Below, in pieces: positions 52,758-59,147 of a DNA stretch of 59,147 nt (position 1 is the stretch's first letter; each line of letters starts with the position of its first letter). Origin of the DNA: an uncultured Bacillota bacterium. Its GTDB lineage: Bacteria > Bacillota > Clostridia > Oscillospirales > Oscillospiraceae. Location: contig CANEFX010000016.1 in assembly GCA_947426945.1 (NCBI GenBank), positions 1-59,147 on the forward strand, read 5' to 3'. The notes under the pieces are model-generated. The model searched no databases, was not told where the DNA came from, and was given only the letters and a program-made list of their open reading frames with translations. The position numbers and the translations under genes were made by a program.

Positions 52758-54002
52758 ATGGATTGGCTGTTTCCTGCCGCCCTGGCCTTGACGGGGACCA
52801 TGGGGATTGTAATGACGCTGTGGGGGCTGTGGTATTTAATATCCGGCCTGGCCTGTATACGAAAGCCTATGGACTACGGCTTTCATCCGGCCCAGACCAG
52901 ATTTGCGGTCCTGATTGCCGCCCGGAACGAGGAGCTGGTGATCGGGCCTCTGATCAACAGTCTGCTCACCCAGGATTACCCGGCGGACCTGTACGATATC
53001 TGGGTTATCCCCAATAACTGTACCGACAACACCGCGCTGGCGGCCCGTAGCTGTGGAGCCAGAGTGCTGGAGTGCACCGTGCCGGTAAAGAGCAAAGGTG
53101 AGGTTCTCCGCTTCGCCTATAACCGGCTCCGGGGCAGGCATTATGATGCATGGCTGGTGTTTGATGCCGACAATGTGGTGGACTCCCGCTTTCTGGCGGA
53201 GATGAACAACGCCCGGCTGGCCGGGGTTCGGGCGGCCCAGGGCTACCGGGACAGCAAAAATCCTTACGACACCGCCGTCTCCGGCTGTTCCTCCATCTAT
53301 TACTGGATGATGGACCGCTTCCACAATGGGGGCAGGGCGGGCCTGGGACTGTCCGCCATGATTGGAGGCACCGGCTTCATGGTGACCCAGAAGCTGTTGG
53401 ACAAGCTGGGCGGCTGGCACACTGAGACCATCAGCGAGGATCTGGAGTTTACCGCCCAGACAGTGCTGACAGGGGAGAAGGTGGCCTGGGTGCCTAAGGC
53501 GGTTACTTACGACGAGCAGCCCATTACCTGGAAGCAGTCCTTCAAACAGCGCCGCCGCTGGACCAGCGGTACGATTCAGGTTGCCCGGCAATATCTGCCC
53601 AGTCTGGGAGAGAGACAGGCCGAACAACCCCGGCTGGCCCTCTTTGACTTTGAATTTACGCTCCTGCTGCCCGCATACCAGCTGGCTGCCCTGGCAGGGC
53701 TGGTATGCACCGCTCTTACCGCCTCTATGGGAGGAAGAAGTTTTGCCCACGCCCTGTTCCTGGGCTTGGCGGGGGCCTGCGGCAGCATTGCCTGGGCCGC
53801 CCTTACTGCCACTGCGGCTGCCGGCGTCGTGATTACCCTGGAGGGCAAGTGGGACCACCGGCTTTGGAAGGGCCTGGTTGCCTACTGGCTGTTCCTTCTC
53901 ACGTGGCTGCCCATCACTGCCGCCAGCTTCTGGAAAAAAACTACCGTCTGGGAGGAGATTCGCCACACACGGACAATGGCCCCGCAGCTGCCGGGAAGAT
54001 AA
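52758..54002 (+). CDS. Membrane glycosyltransferase, family 2
   Basis: 414 residues. A membrane segment lies at about 5-32. The GT-A domain follows: FAVLIAARNEELVIGPLIN near 50, FDADNVVDSRFL near 134 with the metal-binding D-x-D, ISEDLEFTAQ and KQRRRWTSGTIQ near 262 (Q-x-x-R-W form). Three or more C-terminal membrane helices follow (about 300-400). This is the layout of processive beta-glycosyltransferases such as those making cellulose, hyaluronan or PNAG; the sugar is unknown. GAGAGGAGGAGCGGGAT precedes ATG. It stands alone, without export or modification genes. Confidence 0.9.
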   Translation: MDWLFPAALALTGTMGIVMTLWGLWYLISGLACIRKPMDYGFHPAQTRFAVLIAARNEELVIGPLINSLLTQDYPADLYDIWVIPNNCTDNTALAARSCGARVLECTVPVKSKGEVLRFAYNRLRGRHYDAWLVFDADNVVDSRFLAEMNNARLAGVRAAQGYRDSKNPYDTAVSGCSSIYYWMMDRFHNGGRAGLGLSAMIGGTGFMVTQKLLDKLGGWHTETISEDLEFTAQTVLTGEKVAWVPKAVTYDEQPITWKQSFKQRRRWTSGTIQVARQYLPSLGERQAEQPRLALFDFEFTLLLPAYQLAALAGLVCTALTASMGGRSFAHALFLGLAGACGSIAWAALTATAAAGVVITLEGKWDHRLWKGLVAYWLFLLTWLPITAASFWKKTTVWEEIRHTRTMAPQLPGR

Positions 54003-54093
54003 ATTGGAACGGCCTGCCCTGTCAAGAGGGCGGGCTGTCCTATTGTACTCCGAGTCGGCATAAGCTTGTTCTGTAAAAAAACGAAAAACATAC

Positions 54094-54130
54094 AAAAGGC
54101 GCACAGACCTCAAAAATCTGTGTGCTTTTG
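54094..54130 (+). terminator. Intrinsic terminator after the glycosyltransferase
   Basis: AAAAGGCGCACAGA, loop of nine bases, TCTGTGTGCTTTTG. The arms pair over 13 positions with two G-U pairs. Confidence 0.8.
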
Positions 54131-54189
54131 AGCGTTGGACAAAACCTCCTCTTCACACAAAATTCACAGTAAGTTTTAAAGTATTCTTC

Positions 54190-54218
54190 TTGTCTTTATT
54201 GCACGGCTGTGGTATGAT
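54190..54218 (+). promoter_or_regulatory. Promoter of ftsH
   Basis: TTGTCT (54190-54195), 17 bases, TATGAT (54213-54218). Confidence 0.65.
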
Positions 54219-54264
54219 ACTCTTTGACCTGTTTTAAAACTGTGAAAAACGGAGGTACGCTCCT

Positions 54265-56418
54265 TTGAAACCAGATAAAGGAAATAATAAAAAAAATACG
54301 TGGGGCCTGATCTCCCTGATCCTCTGGGCCTTGATGCTTACCTTAATCTTCCGCAGCTGTTCTAACTCCTACGCCAGCTCCAACCAGGTACAGGTGGACT
54401 ACTCCGTATTTCGCCAATGGGTGGCGGCTGATTTGGTGGAATCCGTAAATTTGGAAAACAGCCTGTTTACCATTACCCTGAAGGAAGGAAAAGAGAAAGA
54501 GGCCCTAGCCTATATCCCCGAAAATGAAGATCACACCCAGGGAAACAACATGTTTTCCTGGATGCCCATCCAGAATGACCGGGACACCGAATATGTTACC
54601 ACTCCGCCGCCTATCCCTGATCTGGAGCTGGAAAACCTGCTTGGCGACCACAATGTCCGTCACTGGACCGACCCGGTGGACAACTCCAGCTATATCCTCT
54701 CCCTGCTTCTGACTACTGTATTGCCTATCGTCATCATGGTGGGCGCCATGGTATTCCTGATGCGGGGCATCGGCGGAAAGGGGGGCATGGGCGGCATTGG
54801 CGGCGTAGGAAAGGCCAACGCCAAGGTATATGTGGAGAAAAAGACCGGTGTCACTTTCCGGGATGTGGCCGGCCAGGATGAGGCCAAGGAGAGCTTGGAA
54901 GAGATCATCGACATTCTCCACAACCCCCAAAAGTACACCGAGATCGGAGCCAAGCTGCCAAAGGGCGCTCTGCTGGTGGGCCCTCCAGGTACTGGTAAGA
55001 CCCTGCTGGCCAAGGCCGTGGCTGGTGAGGCGGGGGTGCCCTTCTTCTCCATCAGCGGCTCCGACTTTGTGGAGATGTTCGTAGGTGTGGGCGCGTCCCG
55101 TGTTCGTGACCTGTTTAAGGAGGCCAGCAAGATGGCCCCCTGTATCATCTTTATCGACGAGATCGACACCATCGGAAAGTCCCGCGACAACCGTATGGGA
55201 GGCAACGATGAGCGGGAGCAGACCCTGAACCAGCTGCTGGCCGAGCTGGACGGCTTCGATCCCGGCAAGGGTGTCATCGTCCTGGGGGCTACCAACCGGC
55301 CCGAGGTGCTGGACAAGGCTCTTCTCCGCCCCGGCCGCTTCGATCGGCGCATCACTATCGATCGACCTAATCTGGCAGGCCGCCTGTCCACCCTGCAGGT
55401 CCACACCAGAAACATTCGTCTCAGTGAGGACGTGGACCTGAAAAAGATTGCCCTAGCCACCGCCGGCACTGTGGGCGCCGACTTGGCTAACCTGGTGAAC
55501 GAGGCTGCCCTCCGGGCTGTCCGCCACGGCCGCCGGGCTGTCAATCAGGAGGATCTGCTAGCCTCCTTCGAGTTCGTCATCGCTGGAAGCGAAAAGAAAA
55601 ATTCCGTTCTTACCGAATTTGAGCGCAAGCTGGTGGCCTACCACGAGGTGGGGCACGCTATGGTGGCCTACAAGCAGAAAAATGCCGAGCCGGTACAGAA
55701 AATCACCATCGTCCCCCACACCGAGGGCTCTCTGGGCTACACCCTGCTCATGCCCGAGGAGGATAAGACCAACCTGCGCACCAAGGAGGAGCTGATGGCC
55801 AAGATCGCCGTCTCCATGGGCGGCCGGGCCGCCGAAGAGGTGGTCATGGATACTATGACCAACGGCGCCTCTCAGGACATTCAGGAGGCCACCAACATCG
55901 CCCGGAATATGGTTGCCATGTACGGTATGAGCGAGGAGTTCGGCATGATGGCCCTGGGTTCTGTCCGCAGCCAGTACCTGGACGGGGGCTATGGCTTGGA
56001 CTGCGCCCAGGATACCGCCGCCGTGATGGACAAGGCCGTCAAGGCCATTCTGGATGTGTGTTACCGGGACGCCGTGGAGGTCATCAAGGCCAACCGGGAG
56101 GACATGGATAAGGTGGTGGCCTACCTGCTGGAGAAGGAAACCATCACCGGCGGCGAAATGGTGGCCATCATCGAGGGCCGGGACCCCGCTCTGGTAGAGG
56201 ACGCCTATGCATCCACCAAGGCCAAGACTAAGCCCCTGTCCGGAGATATTGAGCCTCCCGCCAAGGCCATCCACATGGTCAGCGAGGAAATCAAGGCTCC
56301 CGCCGCCCCGGAAGAATCCTCCTCTGAGGGGGAACAGCCTTCCGAGGAAAATCCTTCTGAGGAGGAAACCGCCCGGCAGCCGGAGGCTGCTGCAGACGAA
56401 GAGGAGAAACCTGAATAA
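54265..56418 (+). CDS. ftsH: ATP-dependent zinc metalloprotease FtsH
   Basis: 717 residues. A membrane AAA+ protease for quality control of membrane and regulatory proteins. There are two membrane segments (about 13-31 and 145-168) with an outer domain between them. Walker A GPPGTGKT has Lys245. Walker B is IIFIDEID, followed by the second region of homology. The zinc site is HEVGH at 460-464 (the family usually reads HEAGH). The last 80 residues are rich in Glu, Pro and Ser. The start is TTG 54265, nine bases after GGAGG; no other start fits. It has its own promoter and terminator. The local paralogue count cannot be judged. Confidence 0.96.
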   Translation: MKPDKGNNKKNTWGLISLILWALMLTLIFRSCSNSYASSNQVQVDYSVFRQWVAADLVESVNLENSLFTITLKEGKEKEALAYIPENEDHTQGNNMFSWMPIQNDRDTEYVTTPPPIPDLELENLLGDHNVRHWTDPVDNSSYILSLLLTTVLPIVIMVGAMVFLMRGIGGKGGMGGIGGVGKANAKVYVEKKTGVTFRDVAGQDEAKESLEEIIDILHNPQKYTEIGAKLPKGALLVGPPGTGKTLLAKAVAGEAGVPFFSISGSDFVEMFVGVGASRVRDLFKEASKMAPCIIFIDEIDTIGKSRDNRMGGNDEREQTLNQLLAELDGFDPGKGVIVLGATNRPEVLDKALLRPGRFDRRITIDRPNLAGRLSTLQVHTRNIRLSEDVDLKKIALATAGTVGADLANLVNEAALRAVRHGRRAVNQEDLLASFEFVIAGSEKKNSVLTEFERKLVAYHEVGHAMVAYKQKNAEPVQKITIVPHTEGSLGYTLLMPEEDKTNLRTKEELMAKIAVSMGGRAAEEVVMDTMTNGASQDIQEATNIARNMVAMYGMSEEFGMMALGSVRSQYLDGGYGLDCAQDTAAVMDKAVKAILDVCYRDAVEVIKANREDMDKVVAYLLEKETITGGEMVAIIEGRDPALVEDAYASTKAKTKPLSGDIEPPAKAIHMVSEEIKAPAAPEESSSEGEQPSEENPSEEETARQPEAAADEEEKPE

Positions 56419-56424
56419 TTCCAG

Positions 56425-56452
56425 AGCGCCGCCCACCCGGGCGGCGCTTTTG
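56425..56452 (+). terminator. Intrinsic terminator after ftsH
   Basis: AGCGCCGCCC, loop ACCC, GGGCGGCGCTTTTGC. Confidence 0.88.
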
Positions 56453-56527
56453 CTTGACGGCGGAGCATTAAACGTAGTATGATGTACCAGACAACAAATC
56501 GCCCTTGGGGCAAAAGGAGAGATACCT

Positions 56528-57841
56528 ATGTGGTTTGACGAGACAGTCATCTATCAAATTTATCCTTTGGGTCTGTGCGGCGCGCCGACGGAGAACGACG
56601 GAGTGACCACTCCGCGTGTCCTGCGTCTTCTGGACTGGGTGGAACATATCAAAAAAACCGGGGCGGACACTGTTCTGCTCAACCCGGTGTTTAACAGCGA
56701 CCGCCATGGCTATGACACCCGGGACTATTTCCACACCGATCCCCGGCTGGGCAGTGACGACGACCTGGCCAAGGTCTGTCAGGCTTTCCACGACGCTGGG
56801 CTGCGGGTAATGCTGGACGGGGTGTTCAATCACGTGGGCCGGGGCTTTTGGGCCTTTCGGGATGTGCAGGAAAAGCGGTGGGACAGCCCCTATAAGGACT
56901 GGTTTCATATCAATTTCGACGGCAACACCAACTATAACGACGGCTTCTGGTACGAGGGCTGGGAGGGCCACAATGAGCTGGTCAAGCTAAACCTGTGGAA
57001 CCCGGATGTGGTTCAGCACCAGTTCGATGCCATCCGTTCCTGGGTAGAGCGTTTCAATATCGACGGTCTGCGGCTGGACGTGGCCTACTGCCTGCCTCCA
57101 GAGTACCTCAGACAGTTGCGGGATTTTGCTAACAGCGTCAAGCCTGATTTCGTCCTCATGGGCGAAACTCTTCACGGAGACTATAACCGCTGGATGGGAG
57201 AGGGTCTGTGCCACTCGGTCACCAATTATGAGTGCTATAAAGGGCTGTGGTCCGCTTTCAACTCCATGAATATGTTTGAGATTGGACACTCCCTCGCTCG
57301 TCAATTTGGCCCGGAGCAGTGGACGTTGTATAAGGGAAAGCATCTGCTGTCTTTCCTGGACAACCACGACGTAACCCGTATCGCCTCCCAGCTTACCAAT
57401 CCTGACCACCTGCGCCCGGCCTGGGCGATGGCCTTCGGGATGCCCGGAGTACCCGCTATCTACTATGGCAGCGAGTGGGGCCTCACCGGATCCAAGAGCC
57501 GGGGCAGCGACGCTGAGTTGCGTCCCGCCTTGGAAAATCCGGAGTGGAATACCCTCACAGACTGGATTTCCAAATTAGCCAACGCAAAAAAACACAGCAA
57601 AGCCCTGTGCTATGGAGCGTACCGCAATGTGATGCTCACCAACAGGCAAATTATCTTCGAGCGCTCCTGCAACTCAGAGCGGGTACTGGTGGCCATCAAC
57701 GCCGACGGCTCCCACTACACCGCCCACTTCGATGCCAGCTGCGGCACCGCCATCGACCTTATTTCCGGAGAACGGCACGACTTTGGCGGAGGCTCCGAGC
57801 TGCCCCCCTACAGCGCCTTTTTCTGGAAAACGGAGCAGTAA
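56528..57841 (+). CDS. GH13 alpha-glucosidase / cyclomaltodextrinase-like enzyme
   Basis: 437 residues, alpha-amylase superfamily. Region I is VMLDGVFNHVGRG. Region II is DGLRLDVAYCLP with nucleophile Asp184. Region III is FVLMGETLHGDYNRW with acid/base Glu213. Region IV is FLDNHDVTRIA with Asp281. There is no signal peptide and no extra N-terminal or starch-binding domain. It is likely an intracellular enzyme hydrolysing short maltodextrins. A short C-terminal beta domain completes it. Start ATG follows AAAAGGAGAGATACCT. No sugar transporter is adjacent. Confidence 0.9.
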   Translation: MWFDETVIYQIYPLGLCGAPTENDGVTTPRVLRLLDWVEHIKKTGADTVLLNPVFNSDRHGYDTRDYFHTDPRLGSDDDLAKVCQAFHDAGLRVMLDGVFNHVGRGFWAFRDVQEKRWDSPYKDWFHINFDGNTNYNDGFWYEGWEGHNELVKLNLWNPDVVQHQFDAIRSWVERFNIDGLRLDVAYCLPPEYLRQLRDFANSVKPDFVLMGETLHGDYNRWMGEGLCHSVTNYECYKGLWSAFNSMNMFEIGHSLARQFGPEQWTLYKGKHLLSFLDNHDVTRIASQLTNPDHLRPAWAMAFGMPGVPAIYYGSEWGLTGSKSRGSDAELRPALENPEWNTLTDWISKLANAKKHSKALCYGAYRNVMLTNRQIIFERSCNSERVLVAINADGSHYTAHFDASCGTAIDLISGERHDFGGGSELPPYSAFFWKTEQ

Positions 57842-57888
57842 CAGGTTTCTGGTACACCTCCTGAGGCGCTTCAATCCTTTTTACCAAT

Positions 57889-57919
57889 AAAAAACCACCG
57901 GCTTTGCCGGTGGTTTTTC
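57889..57919. terminator. Intrinsic terminator after the GH13 gene
   Basis: AAAAACCACCGGC, loop TTT, GCCGGTGGTTTTT; symmetrical, so able to act both ways. Confidence 0.93.
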
Positions 57920-57943
57920 ATATGCGGGCAAAGCCCTATATTA

Positions 57944-58051
57944 CTAGTAGCACCTGTTGGCGTTATGAAAGTTCTTTCTCTTGCGACGAAGCTTGTCATT
58001 ATCTAATACCCTTACTCCTGCCCATTGTTCTTCTTTTCCTTCAATTTCCAT
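57944..58051 (-). other. Doubtful 35-codon ORF in an AT-rich gap
   Basis: ATG 58051 to TAG 57944 on the minus strand encodes a charged peptide beginning MEIEGKEEQWAGVRVLD. Another short frame ends TGA across the same ATG. The ribosome site is weak. It may be a small gene, a decayed remnant or chance. Nothing else is seen between 57920 and 58138. Confidence 0.2.
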
Positions 58052-58138
58052 CAGAATACTCTTTTATAGTCCGTCTCTCTTATATTTTTCATCTTTTAGG
58101 ACGGGAGTTACGTTTTTCTTACCGCTAGAGTTTTTTCG

Positions 58139-58168
58139 CCCCCCGGCATAGCCGGAGGTTTCTTTCTA
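58139..58168 (-). terminator. Hairpin downstream of the unknown membrane gene
   Basis: CCCCCGGC, loop ATA, GCCGGAGG with one mismatch. TTTCTTTC follows on the plus strand. Its preferred direction is unclear. Confidence 0.5.
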
Positions 58169-58179
58169 CAAAAAAGTTA

Positions 58180-58195
58180 GAGTGTAATTATAGGA
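58180..58195. repeat. Left copy of a 16-bp direct repeat
   Basis: GAGTGTAATTATAGGA, identical to 58893-58908. The similarity extends on both sides (TTA before, YTTC after). The two copies bracket the unknown membrane-protein gene. Read on the minus strand each copy contains TATAAT. Confidence 0.8.
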
Positions 58196-58246
58196 CTTCA
58201 AAAAAGTCAGTCATATCAACGGTTTGCAGGTTGTCAGCAAGAGGTT

Positions 58247-58813
58247 TTATCCTTGCTTTGGCTTCACAGCTAAAGCAATTAGTATAATCAACTGTAAAAC
58301 GGGAAAGCCAATGTAATTAATCCAAGGATTGAAAATAGTTGGTATTATATAGGCGACTCCGCCTAAAATTCCACCGAATAGTGCAAGTAAAAAGAACATT
58401 AACACTTTTGTTTTCTTATCTTTAAATGTATTCATAAATGGTACGCATAATGTAATAATCCACGCCAGGGCCCCACCGGACAAAAATTTAAATAAAGGAA
58501 TATTGCTTACGGTTTGCTCCATTGCAATTGCGCTGGAAATAGATAACTCGCGCTGTTTCTCAATTTCTAAAATGATTGCGTCATATTCTTCCTGCAATGC
58601 TGGGTACTGGGAAACTTTTTCCATATCAATTTCTGAAAGACTTTGTAAAATGTTTACTCTTTTTTCAATCCTGTTATAGAAGAAAAAATTTGCATCTACA
58701 TAGGGAAAAACAAGAGCTATAACAACGATTACGGCTGCAAACATAGCATATAATTTTGGATTTTTAAGATTTCTTTGTATCCAAGATACAATTAGCTCTG
58801 TTGCTTTATCCAT
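58247..58813 (-). CDS. Unknown membrane protein
   Basis: 188 residues. One membrane helix lies at about 20-38 (LYAMFAAVIVVIALVFPYVD), then an outer or cytoplasmic helical stretch of about 65 residues. Three helices follow (about 108-130, 137-158, 165-183: ALAWIITLCVPFM, VLMFFLLALFGGILGGVAYI, FPVLQLIILIALAV). I recognise no family. AAAAGGAGATATACT precedes ATG, so translation is likely. AT-rich composition and flanking 16-bp direct repeats suggest it came in as a unit. No partner gene is close. Confidence 0.8.
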   Translation of the reverse strand: MDKATELIVSWIQRNLKNPKLYAMFAAVIVVIALVFPYVDANFFFYNRIEKRVNILQSLSEIDMEKVSQYPALQEEYDAIILEIEKQRELSISSAIAMEQTVSNIPLFKFLSGGALAWIITLCVPFMNTFKDKKTKVLMFFLLALFGGILGGVAYIIPTIFNPWINYIGFPVLQLIILIALAVKPKQG

Positions 58814-59147
58814 AGTATATCTCCTTTTATTGAATTTTGATAATTATTAATTGTATCATCTAAATTAAATCCTGTCACTCTATTTTACTTATGAGTGTAA
58901 TTATAGGATTTCCGTTCAAGAGCCTTTCTCCAAATCCACACAAACACAAGTATAGCAAAAGGCCGCCGACAAAAGTCGACGGTCTTTCTGTTGGAGTAAG
59001 TGCTCAGTTTAGACGCTTCAACTTCCAGGTCCGCGCCCAAGCCAACCCGCAGCCCAACGAAGTGGGTGCGGGTTGGAGAGAAGGAGTAGCGGAATGAGCG
59101 CGCTCTGACTTTTGAAAAAAGTCGGAGCAAGCGATATGCAGCTTGCT
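58814..59147. other. Right-end non-coding region
   Basis: It contains the right copy of the direct repeat, a terminator-like hairpin at 58960-58994 (GGCCGCCGAC-AAAA-GTCGACGGTC) and another hairpin at 59101-59126 (GACTTTT / AAAAGTC). I see no gene with a ribosome binding site. The hairpins would suit a minus-strand gene that lies beyond the window. Confidence 0.45.
58893..58908. repeat. Right copy of the 16-bp direct repeat
   Basis: GAGTGTAATTATAGGA, identical to 58180-58195 and 713 bp away. In minus orientation it lies about 80 bases before the unknown membrane gene, so its TATAAT could be that gene's -10. Confidence 0.8.

Noticed and set aside
57904-58128. A 74-codon plus-strand frame in the AT-rich gap after the GH13 gene
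   Set aside because: It begins inside the GH13 terminator, has no ribosome site and no recognisable features.
58885-59130. An 81-codon minus-strand frame at the right end
   Set aside because: It runs through two hairpins and a direct repeat, lacks a ribosome site, and resembles no family; more likely intergenic sequence.

Overview
The window is one stretch of a spore-forming, flagellated, GC-rich clostridial chromosome. It carries the spore-coat genes spoIVA, a SipL-like gene and a spoVM-like peptide gene. It also has a YlmC/YmxH-type protein, a sigma-D type flagellin promoter, a Firmicutes HPr with His15 and Ser46, and Gram-positive promoters and ribosome binding sites. Gene content and codon use suggest an Oscillospiraceae-like gut anaerobe (inference; no rRNA or tRNA is present to confirm it). 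I saw no CRISPR array, prophage or replication origin.

Layout. 1-5.9 kb: a LysR regulator divergent from an argC-argJ-argB-argD arginine operon, with a LysR-type palindrome at about -65 of the arg promoter. 6-7.9 kb: an NhaC Na+/H+ antiporter behind a structured 210-nt leader. 7.9-12.7 kb: an AT-rich accessory segment holding a secreted RCC1-repeat/SLH surface protein with an attenuator-like leader, an IS4-family transposase and an unknown 129-aa gene. 12.8-17.4 kb: a ROK regulator, an AdhR-type MerR regulator divergent from an Fe-S aldo/keto reductase, a HAD phosphatase, a frameshifted DUF6194-like gene and a VOC protein. 17.4-26.5 kb: mutS2, an ECF sigma/anti-sigma pair, HPr, uvrC, an XRE regulator, rsmD, coaD and a coiled-coil protein.

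26.5-33.2 kb: spoVM-like peptide, sipL-like gene, a very large flagellin on the opposite strand, and spoIVA. The three proteins that build the spore-coat basement layer are thus gathered within 6.6 kb, with a motility gene between them. 33.2-40.1 kb: a MalY/PatB aminotransferase, a short Hsp70 translationally coupled to a membrane J-like protein, and a gamma-glutamyltransferase without a signal peptide. 40.1-46.5 kb: a secreted stalk-domain protein whose mRNA should begin in a perfect tandem palindrome, glpK, a zinc-ribbon protein coupled to an acyl-ACP thioesterase, two small genes and guaB.

46.7-52.5 kb: a secreted coiled-coil protein plus an MMPL/RND-type transporter, with a convergent TetR regulator and a ylmC-like gene. 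52.7-57.9 kb: a family 2 glycosyltransferase, ftsH and an intracellular GH13 glucosidase. 58-59.1 kb: an AT-rich tail with an unknown membrane protein between 16-bp direct repeats.

Most genes are core metabolism or housekeeping. The parts most worth following are the spore-coat cluster, the Hsp70/J-like pair, the RNA leaders at 6.1, 8.0 and 40.1 kb, and the secreted-partner MMPL system.
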